This document shows, one piece after another, positions 40,993-49,750 of a DNA stretch of 64,000 bases. This stretch comes from Amycolatopsis sp. CA-126428 (GTDB lineage Bacteria > Actinomycetota > Actinomycetes > Mycobacteriales > Pseudonocardiaceae): positions 1 to 64,000 of the forward strand of contig NZ_PPHF01000097.1 in assembly GCF_002904335.1 (NCBI RefSeq), in the 5' to 3' direction. The notes beneath the pieces are model-generated. The model did not search any database and was not told the origin of the DNA. It saw only the letters and a program-made list of their open reading frames with translations. Both the position numbers and the translations under genes were made by a program. Numbering within the stretch: the first letter of the stretch is position 1; each line of letters begins with the position of its first letter.

Positions 40993-43239
40993 CTAGCGGG
41001 GGCCGCCGCCCATGTACTTCGGGTCCGGAGCCGGCAGCTGCATCACCGGCTGGCTGGCGTCCAGGATGTTCTTCATCGCGCCGAACCACGTGCGCGCGGG
41101 GGACTTGCCACCGAAGATGTTGCCGCCGCCGCAGACGCGGACGTTGCCCGGGCCGGCGTCGCAGATACCGCCCTGGCCGCCGCCGAACTTGAACGTCATC
41201 GCCGCGCCGGCCAGCTGGGGGGTGCCGCCGACGAAGGCCGCCGACACGTTGCCCTGCGTCGTGCCCGTCTTGCCGATCAGCGGGCGGTCCCAGCCGACGC
41301 CGTTGGCCGCCGCGAACGAGGTGCCGCCCGGCTGGTCGTCCTTGCTCATGCCGACAGCGAGGGTGTTCGCCAAGCCTTCCGGCACCGCCTGCTCACACGG
41401 GGCTTCCTTGATCGGCACCGGTGCCCCGTTGCGGTCGGTCACCGCGGCGATCGGTGTCGGCGGGCACCAGACGCCGCCGGAGAGGATCGTCGCGGCGACG
41501 TTGCCCATCTCCAAGCCGCTCACCGGGCTGAACCCGAGCGTGAACGCGCCGAGCCCCGGGCTGTTCCCGGTGGGGCCGTAAGCCTCCGCCTGGCTCTGGC
41601 TCTTCGCCTTGACGTTCGGGTCGACGGGGCCGCCGCCGGTGTTGCTGGCCATCGTTTCACGCAGGCCGAGCCGCTTGGCCATGTCGATGGCCGGCCCGGT
41701 GCTGCCGAGCTGGTCCTCGAGCCCCACGAACGTGGTGTTCGGAGACGTCGCGAGCGCCGTCTGGAGCGTCGCGTTCGCGGCGGCCTTGCTGTAGTCGCCC
41801 GCGTTGCCGACGCAGTACCAGTAGCTGGCCGGCTTCCCGGTCGGAATGGTGCTGCACCCGCCCTTCTGGGTGGTGAACACGTGCGAGGTGTAACTGTCCG
41901 GCATTTCCACCGGTGAGTAGATCCCCGCGATGCCCTTGTCGAGTACGGCCGCGGACGTGAAGATCTTGAACGTCGACCCCGCGCCACCGGTGTTGTACAC
42001 ACCCGCCGGCAACGCGTACGTCGTCTGACCGGCGGCCTGGTTCTGCCCGTAGTCGCGGTTCGCCGCCAAGGCGACCACTTCGTGCCGGTCCTTGCCCGGT
42101 TTGATCAGCGACAACGTGTTCGCGACGTACGGCTGGGTCTTGTTGACCTGCGCCTCCGCCGAGGCCTTCGCCTCGTGGTTGGCGCGCTCGTCCAGCGTGC
42201 TCTTGATCGTGTAGCCGCCGGAGTAGAGCTGGTCCTTCGTCATCCCGCCGGCCTTGAGGAGGTAGTCCTCGACGTACTGGCAGAAGAAGCCCGCCTCCGG
42301 GCCCGCGCCGATGCAGTTGGCCGGCGGCTTCTTCGGGTTGTCCGGGACCACGCCCAGCGGCTCGGCCTTGAAGCGGTCCGCGTCGGCCTTCGCCAGCTTC
42401 TTGTTGTCCACCATCCGGTCGAGCACCAGGTTGCGGCGCGCGGTGGCCTTGTCCGGGTGGTTCCACGGGTCGTTGTTGATCGGGTTGTTCACCAGGCCGG
42501 CCAGCAGCGCGGCCTGCGGCACCGTGAGCTTCTCCGGGGTGGTGTCGAAGTACGCGTGCGCCGCCGCGCCGATCCCGAAGATCTGCCGGGAGAATTCGAC
42601 GATGTTGAGGTAGTTGGCCAGGATCTGCTGCTTGGTCAGCTTCGTCTCGAGGTTGATCGCGATCCGCGCTTCCTTGAGCTTGCGGGAGATCGACTGTTCC
42701 TGAGCCTTCTTCTGGCCGATCGGGTCGTTCCGGTAGACGACGTTGATCAGGTAGTTCTTGGTGAGCTGCTGGGTCAGCGACGAGGCGCCCTGGGTGTCGG
42801 CGCCGGTGCTGTTGCTGACGGCCGCGCGCAGCGTGCCCTGCCAGTCGACGCCGTGGTGCTCGTAGAACCGCTTGTCCTCGACCGAGACCAGGGCCCACTT
42901 CATGGCCTCGTTGATCTGGTTCTCGTTGATCGGCAGCCGGTACTGGCTGTACAGGGTCGCGATCGGCTTGCCGGTGCTGTCGGTGACCGTCGTCACCAGC
43001 GGTGGCGGGATGTCCGCGAGGTCGGAGGAGGTCTTCTCCACCGTCTCGCTGGCCTGGTTGGACATGACCCCGGCGGCCCCCACGACGGGGAAGAGCATGC
43101 CGGCGACGAGCACCCCCGCGAGCAGGCAGAGGCCGATGAGCTTGAACAAACCATCCGCTTTTCGCACGAGGGCCAGGCTACCCGGAACGGATCGGGCGGC
43201 GGTGACGCCGTGTCTCCGGAGGTGTGAATTCAGTGACAA
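40993..43239 (-). CDS. ponA2: Class A penicillin-binding protein (PonA2-like)
   Basis: Bifunctional peptidoglycan glycosyltransferase/transpeptidase, about 748 aa. A cytoplasmic tail and one membrane helix (FKLIGLCLLAGVLVAGMLFPV) precede the GT51 domain with VEDKRFYEHHGVDWQGTLRA and SSLTQQLTKNYLI. The transpeptidase domain has active Ser in GAGSTFKIFT (S-x-x-K), S-x-N in TSPNTTF, and K-T-G in LIGKTGTT. It ends without the PASTA domain of M. tuberculosis PonA2. TTG at 43239 follows GGGGGG by 5 nt; GTG at 43167 (MRKADG) is an alternative giving 724 aa. Divergent from whiB4, as in mycobacteria. Confidence 0.93.
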   Translation of the reverse strand: MSLNSHLRRHGVTAARSVPGSLALVRKADGLFKLIGLCLLAGVLVAGMLFPVVGAAGVMSNQASETVEKTSSDLADIPPPLVTTVTDSTGKPIATLYSQYRLPINENQINEAMKWALVSVEDKRFYEHHGVDWQGTLRAAVSNSTGADTQGASSLTQQLTKNYLINVVYRNDPIGQKKAQEQSISRKLKEARIAINLETKLTKQQILANYLNIVEFSRQIFGIGAAAHAYFDTTPEKLTVPQAALLAGLVNNPINNDPWNHPDKATARRNLVLDRMVDNKKLAKADADRFKAEPLGVVPDNPKKPPANCIGAGPEAGFFCQYVEDYLLKAGGMTKDQLYSGGYTIKSTLDERANHEAKASAEAQVNKTQPYVANTLSLIKPGKDRHEVVALAANRDYGQNQAAGQTTYALPAGVYNTGGAGSTFKIFTSAAVLDKGIAGIYSPVEMPDSYTSHVFTTQKGGCSTIPTGKPASYWYCVGNAGDYSKAAANATLQTALATSPNTTFVGLEDQLGSTGPAIDMAKRLGLRETMASNTGGGPVDPNVKAKSQSQAEAYGPTGNSPGLGAFTLGFSPVSGLEMGNVAATILSGGVWCPPTPIAAVTDRNGAPVPIKEAPCEQAVPEGLANTLAVGMSKDDQPGGTSFAAANGVGWDRPLIGKTGTTQGNVSAAFVGGTPQLAGAAMTFKFGGGQGGICDAGPGNVRVCGGGNIFGGKSPARTWFGAMKNILDASQPVMQLPAPDPKYMGGGPR

Positions 43240-43512
43240 AACAGCCCCCCTTCGGTGACAACTGGTAACGGAGGGCATTCTGGGTCTCGACGGGGGGAAC
43301 CGAGGGCCCCTACAGTCCGTCAACGTCTCACGAAGAAAAGCCGACGGATGGATCAACGCGGGTGGGAGCTCGCCTGGTCCGAACGGCGGCACCGGCACCG
43401 GGGAGGTGCCCGGGTAACCGACGTGAGCTGAGGGAGACACGCTCGCGGGGGCAAGGAGCGCAGTGCCTTTCCCCCGCTGGTGCGTCGATCACCAGGGTAG
43501 GGAGCTGGGGGT

Positions 43513-43809
43513 ATGGAAACCAACCAGTCGAGCTGGCGAATCAACGCGTCCTGCCGGGACGCCGATCCGGACGGCCTGTTCGTCCGGGGTGCGGAGCAGA
43601 ACCGCGCGAAAGCGGTCTGCATGGGCTGCCCGGTCCGCACGGAATGCCTCGCCGAAGCGCTCGACGGCCGGATCAACTTCGGCGTTTGGGGCGGCATGAC
43701 CGAACGGGAGCGGCGAGCTCTGCTGCGCCGCCGTCCCGACGTGGTGAGCTGGGCCGAACTGCTCGAAGCGGCCAAGAGGGACGCGGAAGAGCGCGTCTCG
43801 GTCGGCTGA
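43513..43809 (+). CDS. whiB4: WhiB-family iron-sulfur regulator (WhiB4/WblA)
   Basis: A 98-aa Wbl protein binding a 4Fe-4S cluster through Cys14, Cys36, Cys39 and Cys45. The G-V-W-G-G turn at 57-61 (FGVWGGMTERERRALLRR) is followed by a basic C-terminus for DNA or sigma-factor contact. FVRGAEQNRAKAVCMGCPVRTECL and the following RPDVVSW match WhiB4 of mycobacteria and WblA of Streptomyces. WhiB4 is a redox regulator and WblA a global brake on antibiotic production and development. Adjacent to ponA2 as in M. tuberculosis. The third palindromic repeat follows its stop. Confidence 0.95.
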   Translation: METNQSSWRINASCRDADPDGLFVRGAEQNRAKAVCMGCPVRTECLAEALDGRINFGVWGGMTERERRALLRRRPDVVSWAELLEAAKRDAEERVSVG

Positions 43810-43820
43810 ACGTCCTGCCG

Positions 43821-43877
43821 CACCCGGTCGTGAGTGGTAAGGCGGGTTAGAACCCTCGTTACCACTCACGACGGGTG
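43821..43877. repeat. Palindromic repeat, copy 3 (bidirectional terminator-like)
   Basis: A 57-nt palindrome with CACCCG-G-TCGTGAGTGGTAA, GGGTT-AG-AACCC in the centre, then TTACCACTCACGA-CGGGTG. Three central positions per arm are unpaired. Same core as 2821-2868 and 15325-15376. It fills the gap between convergent whiB4 and the Get3-like ATPase. Confidence 0.8.
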
Positions 43878-43885
43878 TGGGCAGG

Positions 43886-45007
43886 TCAGCCGGCGAGCTT
43901 CACGCCGATGTCGTGCAGGCCCTCGAGGTCGTGCACGTCGCCGGCCAGTGCCGGCACCTTCGCCAGCGCCACCTCCGGGTGCGCCCGGGTGAAGCGCGCC
44001 AGCAGCCGTTCCTCGCGCGCCGCCAGCTCAACGCGGTCGGCGTGCAGTCGCAGCACCGCCTCGGCCAGCGGTGCGTTCGTGTCGCCCTCCTGCAGCGACT
44101 CGGCCGCCGCCAGCGCCTCCGCGCCCGAAAGCTTCGCGAGCACCGGGTGCGTCCGGTTCGCGATCAGCCCGCCCAGCGGCATCGACTCGGCCGACAGCCG
44201 CTCCACGAAGTAGGACGCCTCGCGCAGCGCGTCCGGCTCCGGCGCGGCCACCACCAGGAACGACGTCCCGGACGAACGCAGCAGCTCCGCGGTCTTGCGG
44301 GCGCGCTCGCGGAAGCCGCCGAACATGCTGTCGAAGGCCTGCATGAACGCCGACGCGTCGGTCAGCAGCTGGCCGCCGATGATCGTCGACACCGCCTTGG
44401 CGAACATCGAGAACCCGGCGTTGACCACCTTGCGCAGGCCCCAGCCGCCGGCCTTCGCCGGGGCGGTGAGCAGCCGGATCATCCGGCCGTCCAGCGCGGA
44501 GGAAAGCCGCGTCGGCGCGTCCAGGAAGTCCAGCGCGGACCGGCTCGGCGGGGTGTCCACGATGATCAGGTCCCACTCGCCGGTGGCGGCGAGCTGGCCC
44601 AGCTTCTCCATCGCCATGTACTCCTGCGTGCCGGAGAACGACGTGGAAATCGTCTGGTAGAAGGGGTTCTGGAGCAGCTGCTCGGCGCGCTCGGGGCCGG
44701 CGTGCACGCGCACCATGTCGTCGAAGGTGCGGCGCATGTCGAGCATCATCGCCCAGAGCTCGCCCTTCGGCTCGAACCCCTCGACCTGCACCTGCCGCGG
44801 GTGGTTGCCGAGTTCGCGCAGGCCGAGCGCCTGGGCCAGCCGGCGCGCGGGGTCGATCGTCAGCACCACGGTCTGGCGGCCGCGCTCGGCCGCGCGCAGG
44901 GCCAGTGCCGCGGCCGTGGTCGTCTTGCCGACGCCCCCGGAGCCGCAGCAGACGATCACGCGGCTTTCCGGGGCATCGAGCAACGCGTCGATGTCGATGG
45001 TGGTCAC
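43886..45007 (-). CDS. Get3/ArsA-like ATPase, second subunit
   Basis: A 373-aa P-loop ATPase of the ArsA/Get3 class, orthologous by position and motif to one of M. tuberculosis Rv3679/Rv3680. Walker A reads CGSGGVGKTTT (about 21-31), so the signature lysine of the deviant Walker A (GKGG...) is serine. Switch regions: TIDPARRLAQALG and IIVDTPPSRSALDFLDAP. GTG at 45007 overlaps the partner gene by 4 nt, so the two are made together and probably form a heterodimer. The mycobacterial pair is linked to oxidant and nitrosative stress tolerance. Confidence 0.9.
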   Translation of the reverse strand: MTTIDIDALLDAPESRVIVCCGSGGVGKTTTAAALALRAAERGRQTVVLTIDPARRLAQALGLRELGNHPRQVQVEGFEPKGELWAMMLDMRRTFDDMVRVHAGPERAEQLLQNPFYQTISTSFSGTQEYMAMEKLGQLAATGEWDLIIVDTPPSRSALDFLDAPTRLSSALDGRMIRLLTAPAKAGGWGLRKVVNAGFSMFAKAVSTIIGGQLLTDASAFMQAFDSMFGGFRERARKTAELLRSSGTSFLVVAAPEPDALREASYFVERLSAESMPLGGLIANRTHPVLAKLSGAEALAAAESLQEGDTNAPLAEAVLRLHADRVELAAREERLLARFTRAHPEVALAKVPALAGDVHDLEGLHDIGVKLAG

Positions 45008-46011
45008 AACCGCACCCCCTGGTCGGTCAGGGCTTCGGCCAGCTCGTAGAGGGCGGCGACGTCGATGCCGTCGGTGATGTCGGGCAGCTCGAGGGTCGGC
45101 AGGTCGGCCTCGGCGAGCTGCTCGCGGGCCCGCTGTTCGGCGGCGACCCGCACGGCGTGCTCGACGGTCTCGTCGACCAGCGCGTCCAGGGTTTCCTGCG
45201 GCAGCTTCAACCCGGCGGAGGCCAGCCCGGTGCGGACGCGGGAGGCGTCGACGCGCCCGTCCGCGGCGGCGGTCACCGAACGGGCGGGCAGCCGCGGCGG
45301 CCGGACCCGGTTGACCAGCACCGCGCCCGGGCGCAGGTCGGCGCCGTCCAGCTCGGCCACGGCCTCGACGGTTTCGCGCACCGGCATCTCCTCCAGCAGC
45401 GTGGCCAGGTGCACGGCGGTCTCCCCGGAGTGCAGCAGGCGGACGACGCCGTCGGCCTGGCCGCGGATCGGGCCGGTCTTGGCGAGGTCGGTCAGCGCCT
45501 TGGTGACGTCGAGGAACTTGACGACCCGGCCGGTCGGCGGCGAGTCGACGACGACGGCGTCGTAGGTGTGCCGCCCGTCGGACTCGGTCCGGCCGACGCA
45601 CTCCTTGATCTTCCCGGTGAGCAGGACGTCACGCAGGCCCGGCGCGAGCGTGGTCGCGAACTCGATCGCGCCCATCCGCCGCAGCGTCCGGCCGGCGAAG
45701 CCCAGGTTGTAGAACATCTCGAAGTACTCGAGCAGCGCGGCTTCGACGTCGATGTGCAGCGCGCGCAGCTCCCCGCCACCCGGGACGGACGCGATGCGCT
45801 GCTCGGCGTAGGGCAGCGGCTCGGTGTCGAAGAGCTGGGCGATGCCCTGGCGGCCCTCGACCTCGATGAGCAGCACGCGACGGCCTTCGCGGGCGAGCGC
45901 GAGGCCGAGCGCGGCGGCCAGCGTCGTCTTGCCCGTCCCGCCCTTGCCGGTGACGAAGTGCAGCCGGGCGCGGGCAAGCTCGTCGGTCCAGCCGGCATGG
46001 GAAATGGTCAC
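45004..46011 (-). CDS. Get3/ArsA-like ATPase, first subunit
   Basis: A 335-aa partner of the downstream ATPase. Full deviant Walker A VTGKGGTGKTTLAAALGLALA (about 20-40) with the signature lysine, LLIEVEGRQGIAQLFD, and VVVDSPPTGRVVKFLD. The C-terminal region ends with the helical LPDITDGIDVAALYELAEAL. GTG at 46011. One active-type and one signature-Lys-less subunit suggests asymmetric ATP hydrolysis. Located between whiB4 and a small membrane protein, as in the Rv3679-Rv3681c region. Confidence 0.9.
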   Translation of the reverse strand: MTISHAGWTDELARARLHFVTGKGGTGKTTLAAALGLALAREGRRVLLIEVEGRQGIAQLFDTEPLPYAEQRIASVPGGGELRALHIDVEAALLEYFEMFYNLGFAGRTLRRMGAIEFATTLAPGLRDVLLTGKIKECVGRTESDGRHTYDAVVVDSPPTGRVVKFLDVTKALTDLAKTGPIRGQADGVVRLLHSGETAVHLATLLEEMPVRETVEAVAELDGADLRPGAVLVNRVRPPRLPARSVTAAADGRVDASRVRTGLASAGLKLPQETLDALVDETVEHAVRVAAEQRAREQLAEADLPTLELPDITDGIDVAALYELAEALTDQGVRL

Positions 46012-46032
46012 TTCTTCACCCTAAATCAGTGC

Positions 46033-46281
46033 TCAGCTGGCCAGCAGCATGACGCTGACCGCAGCGGCGACCGCCGCGACGAGCGCCCAGCTCACGAGGC
46101 CGGGCAGCACGGTGAGGGTGAGCACGCCCACCACGGCCAGCAGGGTGAAGGTGATCACCCCGCCGAGCGCGACCTGGCCGGAACTCTGCGTCCGGTCGCG
46201 CACCTTCGCCATCACGACGAGCATCAGCGGCAGCCCGGCCGCCGCGAGCAGTGCCGTCGCGATCACGCGCCAGGTGTCCAC
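46033..46281 (-). CDS. Small membrane protein, unknown function
   Basis: An 82-aa protein that is almost all hydrophobic. Three membrane segments: about 6-25, 38-57, 60-80, with a short charged loop MAKVRDRTQSSGQV. GTG at 46281 (M-D-T-W-R). It lies 21 nt upstream of the ATPase pair on the same strand, probably in its operon. No family recognised. Confidence 0.68.
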   Translation of the reverse strand: MDTWRVIATALLAAAGLPLMLVVMAKVRDRTQSSGQVALGGVITFTLLAVVGVLTLTVLPGLVSWALVAAVAAAVSVMLLAS

Positions 46282-46407
46282 GGACCCACGCTAGCGGTTC
46301 GAACCGGACGTGAGATGGGCCACAGTCCGGGGTGGCGACGGCGCGTCGCGGACCGAAATCCGGCGGCCCTCCCCGGCGGTCTTGCCCGCTTGGCTACGCT
46401 CCGATCC

Positions 46408-46569
46408 ATGAGCGCCACCAAGTGGGAGTACGCCACCGTCCCTCTGCTGATCCACGCCACGAAGCAGATCCTCGACCAGTGGGGCGAGGACGGCTGGGAG
46501 CTGGTCACCGTGCTGCCGAACCCGAGCGGCGAGCAGCACGTCGCCTACCTGAAGCGTCCGAAGGGCTGA
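46408..46569 (+). CDS. DUF4177-type small protein
   Basis: A 53-aa protein, MSATKWEYATVPLLIH then LDQWGEDGWELVTVLPN and AYLKRPKG. The W-E-Y-A-x-V-P start and the LdxxGxdGWELV core are those of the DUF4177 family, a small beta-alpha-beta fold of unknown role. ATG at 46408. It lies 4 nt before the RidA-like gene and is likely co-transcribed with it. Confidence 0.82.
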   Translation: MSATKWEYATVPLLIHATKQILDQWGEDGWELVTVLPNPSGEQHVAYLKRPKG

Positions 46570-46573
46570 CCCG

Positions 46574-47029
46574 GTGACCTGGAGCGAACGGCTGAAGGAG
46601 CTCGGCATCGAGCTGCCCGGCGTCGCGGCCCCGCTGGCCGCGTACGTGCCCGCCGTCCAGAGCGGGAAGCACGTCTACACCTCCGGCCAGCTGCCCTTCG
46701 TCGACGGCGTGCTCGCCGCGACCGGCAAGGTCGGCGCGGAGATCAGCCCCGAAGAGGCGAAGGGCCACGCCCGCACCTCGGCGCTCAACGCGCTCGCGGC
46801 CGTGCACGCGCTGGTCGGCATTGACAACGTCGCGCGGATCGTCAAGGTTGTCGGCTTCGTGGCTTCCGCGGAGGGCTTCACCGGTCAGCCCGCGGTCGTC
46901 AACGGCGCGTCCGAACTGCTCGGCGAGGTCTTCGGCGACGCGGGCATCCACGCCCGCTCGGCCGTCGGCGTCGCGGAGCTGCCCATCGGCTCGCCGGTGG
47001 AGGTCGAACTGATCGTGGAGGTGCAGTGA
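46574..47029 (+). CDS. RidA/YjgF-like protein (Rv3678c-like)
   Basis: A 151-aa trimeric RidA-superfamily protein. SGKHVYTSGQLPFVDGVLAATGKVGAEISPEEAKGHARTSALNALAAV (about 30-78) is the core. The canonical catalytic Arg (R-x-x-x near residue 105 in RidA) is not obvious, since VNGASELLGEVFGDAGIHARSAVGVAELPIGSPVEVELIVEV follows the Rv3678c subtype, where Arg lies in H-A-R-S-A-V-G-V. It may hydrolyse reactive imines/enamines. GTG at 46574. The stop overlaps the next gene by 1 nt. Confidence 0.88.
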   Translation: MTWSERLKELGIELPGVAAPLAAYVPAVQSGKHVYTSGQLPFVDGVLAATGKVGAEISPEEAKGHARTSALNALAAVHALVGIDNVARIVKVVGFVASAEGFTGQPAVVNGASELLGEVFGDAGIHARSAVGVAELPIGSPVEVELIVEVQ

Positions 47030-47655
47030 TGGACCCGGACATCGAGCAGTCCACCCACGAGCTGCTGATCCGGCTCGCCGGGCGGCTGCCCGACCAGCTG
47101 CTGTGGCGGTTCCGCGACTGGCTCGGCGAAGGGGCCATGGGCACCCTCGCCCGGACCCTGCCGAGGTCTTTGCTTAAGCACAGGATTGACCTCGACCAGA
47201 CGGAGTACCGCCTGCTCGTGGCCGGGCTCATCCCGCACGGCGCCGACTGGCACCAGGTCAGTTCGACGCTGGGGGTAGACGACGTCTCCGAGAACCGGTA
47301 CACATTCACGTCGAGTGCGCCCGAATGGGTTAACTCGGTCGACTCCGTGTCCGTTCTGATCCACGCAACGTTGCGGGGTCGCCCGGACGTGGGGGAAGTG
47401 CGGCAGAGCTGGCGGCACGTCGGTGTGGTCGGGCAGGGGACCGCCAAGCGCGTCCTGCTCATCACCGCGCAGGCGGGGCTGCCGAGGCTGACCGGCGAAC
47501 TGCAGCGCGTGCTGCGCGTTCTGGGCGACGAAGAGCCCAGCGTCGAGGTCATCCCGCCGCGCTTCGACCTGCCGGGTTACCACCGGGCCGCGCTGGCCGA
47601 CTCAGAGCTGGTCTGCGTGGGCGCGGTGACGGGAAGCCGGCTAGTAGCCGCATAA
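47029..47655 (+). CDS. Protein of unknown function, tandem paralog A
   Basis: A 208-aa soluble protein. The first half is helical (THELLIRLAGRLPDQLLWRFRDWLGEGAMGTLARTLP). The second half reads as alternating strands and helices (YTFTSSAPEWVNSVDS, WRHVGVVGQGTAKRVLLITAQ, EPSVEVIPPRFDLPGYHRAAL). The same order occurs in the following gene, so the two arose by duplication. ATG at 47029 shares a base with the RidA stop (TGATG); GTG at 47026 is possible. No known family. It interrupts the order conserved in mycobacteria. Confidence 0.65.
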   Translation: MDPDIEQSTHELLIRLAGRLPDQLLWRFRDWLGEGAMGTLARTLPRSLLKHRIDLDQTEYRLLVAGLIPHGADWHQVSSTLGVDDVSENRYTFTSSAPEWVNSVDSVSVLIHATLRGRPDVGEVRQSWRHVGVVGQGTAKRVLLITAQAGLPRLTGELQRVLRVLGDEEPSVEVIPPRFDLPGYHRAALADSELVCVGAVTGSRLVAA

Positions 47656-47691
47656 CGCTCGCCCGCCAGCGAGCTGGGAGGGAGCAAGGCA

Positions 47692-48819
47692 ATGGTGGAG
47701 GTCCACGACGGCCCGCCCATGGACGGGTTCTCGGTGCCCCTGCGCCTGCACAACCTGTTGCTGGCCCTGGCGGGCCGGATCGACGACAGCGCGCTCACGG
47801 AAGCCCGTGAGCTGATCGCCCGGGCCCACATCGACGAGGCGGTCGAGCTGACCACCGGCACGCTCATCGCGGGCCGGATCCCGGTCAGCTCCGCCGAGCA
47901 GCGCGAGCTGGCGCTGGTCCTCGAGATGAGCCGGTCGGACGCGACGCTGGCGAACGATCTGCTGGTCGACGAGGCCGAGCCGGTCAGCACGCACCGGTTC
48001 ACCGGCGAGAACGGCCCGGAGTTCGGCATCGCCGAGGCGCTCGACCGGACCCTGCAGGTGCTGCCGGACGTCCGGTCGGTGCACGCGGTGTGGCGCAACA
48101 CCCCGGCCGGCAGCGTGCCGGGCGCGCTGCCGCAGCGGGTGGTGCTGGTCGAGCTGGGGCCGGAGGGCAACCCGCCCGCCGTCGCCTTCCGCGTCGACAC
48201 GGCGTTGCGCCGGGCCGGGATCCACTCGGTCGTCGAGGTCAGCGGCCCCGGCGTCGCGCACTCCGAGTACCACCAGGCCGCTTCGGCCGCCGCGTCGCCG
48301 GCGTGGGTGACCGGGAGCACGACGTCGAGTTCGTCGTCGTACCGCTCGGAGCCCGTGAAGCCGCCGCCCCCGGTGACGTCGGAGCCGCTCGCGGAGTCGG
48401 GCAGCCGGCACAGCATGCGGTCGAGCAGCACCACGACGGCGCCGCCCGAGCCGGTCGCCCCGGTGGTGCCGATCGTGTCGCCGCCGCCCGCACCCGAGCC
48501 GCCCCGCAAGGCGCGGTCCGAGACGCGGGCGGAGCGCACCGCCGACCTGACCCCGGCCGAGGTGGCGCAGCTGCGGCAGGCGCTGGCCGAGGACCCGGAG
48601 AAGGGCCGCGAGATCGCCGCGGGCAAGCCGTCGATGCACGAGGTCGTCGAGCTGCCGGCGCTGGACCTGGACGACCCGAGCCTGAGCGAGCGCGACCGGG
48701 CGCTGCTGCGCGAGCTGCACGCCGAGCTGGCCGAGCGCGAACGGGCCGAGGCGGCGAAGATGCGTCTCAACGGCGCGTCCCGCTCCGGTGGCGACCAGCG
48801 CGGCTGGACCGCTCCGTAG
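47692..48819 (+). CDS. Protein of unknown function, tandem paralog B with disordered linker
   Basis: A 375-aa paralog of the preceding protein over residues about 10-205 (LHNLLLALAGRIDDSALTEARELIARAHIDEAVELTTGTLIAGRIPVS; HRFTGENGPEFGIAEALDRTLQVLPDVRSVHAVWRNTPAGSVPGALPQRVVLVEL). A Ser/Pro/Thr-rich linker (about 207-275) follows, then a charged helical tail (about 285-365) that could form a coiled coil. AGGGAGCAAGG ribosome site precedes the ATG. Possibly a scaffold or regulatory pair; the function is unknown. A terminator follows. Confidence 0.65.
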   Translation: MVEVHDGPPMDGFSVPLRLHNLLLALAGRIDDSALTEARELIARAHIDEAVELTTGTLIAGRIPVSSAEQRELALVLEMSRSDATLANDLLVDEAEPVSTHRFTGENGPEFGIAEALDRTLQVLPDVRSVHAVWRNTPAGSVPGALPQRVVLVELGPEGNPPAVAFRVDTALRRAGIHSVVEVSGPGVAHSEYHQAASAAASPAWVTGSTTSSSSSYRSEPVKPPPPVTSEPLAESGSRHSMRSSSTTTAPPEPVAPVVPIVSPPPAPEPPRKARSETRAERTADLTPAEVAQLRQALAEDPEKGREIAAGKPSMHEVVELPALDLDDPSLSERDRALLRELHAELAERERAEAAKMRLNGASRSGGDQRGWTAP

Positions 48820-48834
48820 GACGCTTTTCGTGAG

Positions 48835-48870
48835 AAGGCGGCACTTCCCCTCCGGGAGGTGCCGCCTTTT
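48835..48870 (+). terminator. Rho-independent terminator
   Basis: A 15-bp stem AAGGCGGCACTTCCC with GGGAGGTGCCGCCTT, 4-nt loop (one A/G-type mismatch), ending in CCTTTT. It closes the RidA-paralog A-paralog B unit. Confidence 0.85.
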
Positions 48871-48931
48871 CCGTGTCCGGCGTGCCACAACTGCGCGACG
48901 GGACGTCGGGTGGCGGAGGTATGTTGCCCGG

Positions 48932-49750
48932 GTGGAGCAGCCAACGGAGTTCGTCTTCGACATCCCGGTCGGCGCCGGGGTAGCCACCCGCGCCAACGCC
49001 GACGGCCCGCCGGCGACGCCGAAGGACGCGGCCACCGTCATCCTGGTCCGGGACGGCGCCGACGGCGTCGAGGTCTTCCTCCAGCACCGGGTCAAGGGCA
49101 TGCCGTTCGCCGGCGGGATGACCGTCTTCCCCGGCGGCGGCGTCGACCGGCGCGACGCCGACACGTCGGTGGCGTGGGCCGGGCCCGACCCGTCGTGGTG
49201 GGCTTCGCGGTTCGGCTGCGACGACGCGCTCGCGCGGGCACTGACCTGCGCGGCCGTGCGCGAGACGTTCGAGGAGTCCGGCGTGCTGCTCGCGGGCGGC
49301 GCGAACGCGGTGCTCACCGACGTCACGCCGTACGCGGCGGCCCGCCAGGCCCTGGAGACGCGGGAGGTGTCACTGGCCGGGTTCCTCGCCGGCGCGGGCC
49401 TGACCCTGCGGGCCGATCTGCTGCGCCCGTGGGCGCACTGGATCACGCCCGAGCAGGAACCGCGCCGGTACGACACCCGGTTCTACGTCGCGAAGCTGCC
49501 CGAAGGCCAGGAGGCCGACGGGGCGACTTCGGAGGCGTCGAGCTCCGGCTGGCAGCGCCCGGAAGACGCCATCGCCGACGCGCGCGAGGGCCGCCGGATG
49601 CTGATGCCGCCGACCTGGCTGACGTTGAGCGAGCTGGCGGCGTTCGCCACCGCGGACGACGTCCTGAACGCGCCGCGCGAAATCGTCCGGATCGCCCCGA
49701 CGCTGATCCGTGAGAACGACCACGTCCGCGTCGTGCTGGAGCGGCGATGA
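48932..49750 (+). CDS. Nudix hydrolase (NUDT7/19-like)
   Basis: A 272-aa Nudix enzyme. TVFPGGGVDRRDAD (about 67-80) and, after an insertion of about 30 residues, AAVRETFEESGVLLAGG complete an interrupted Nudix box (G...x..R-E-x-x-E-E-S-G). The long insertion and the C-terminal THWITPE-like part (AHWITPEQEPRRYDTRFYVA) are typical of NUDT7/19-like CoA-diphosphatase relatives. GTG at 48932 keeps the N-terminus short. It is coupled by a 4-nt overlap (ATGA) to the MBL hydrolase. Confidence 0.86.
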   Translation: MEQPTEFVFDIPVGAGVATRANADGPPATPKDAATVILVRDGADGVEVFLQHRVKGMPFAGGMTVFPGGGVDRRDADTSVAWAGPDPSWWASRFGCDDALARALTCAAVRETFEESGVLLAGGANAVLTDVTPYAAARQALETREVSLAGFLAGAGLTLRADLLRPWAHWITPEQEPRRYDTRFYVAKLPEGQEADGATSEASSSGWQRPEDAIADAREGRRMLMPPTWLTLSELAAFATADDVLNAPREIVRIAPTLIRENDHVRVVLERR

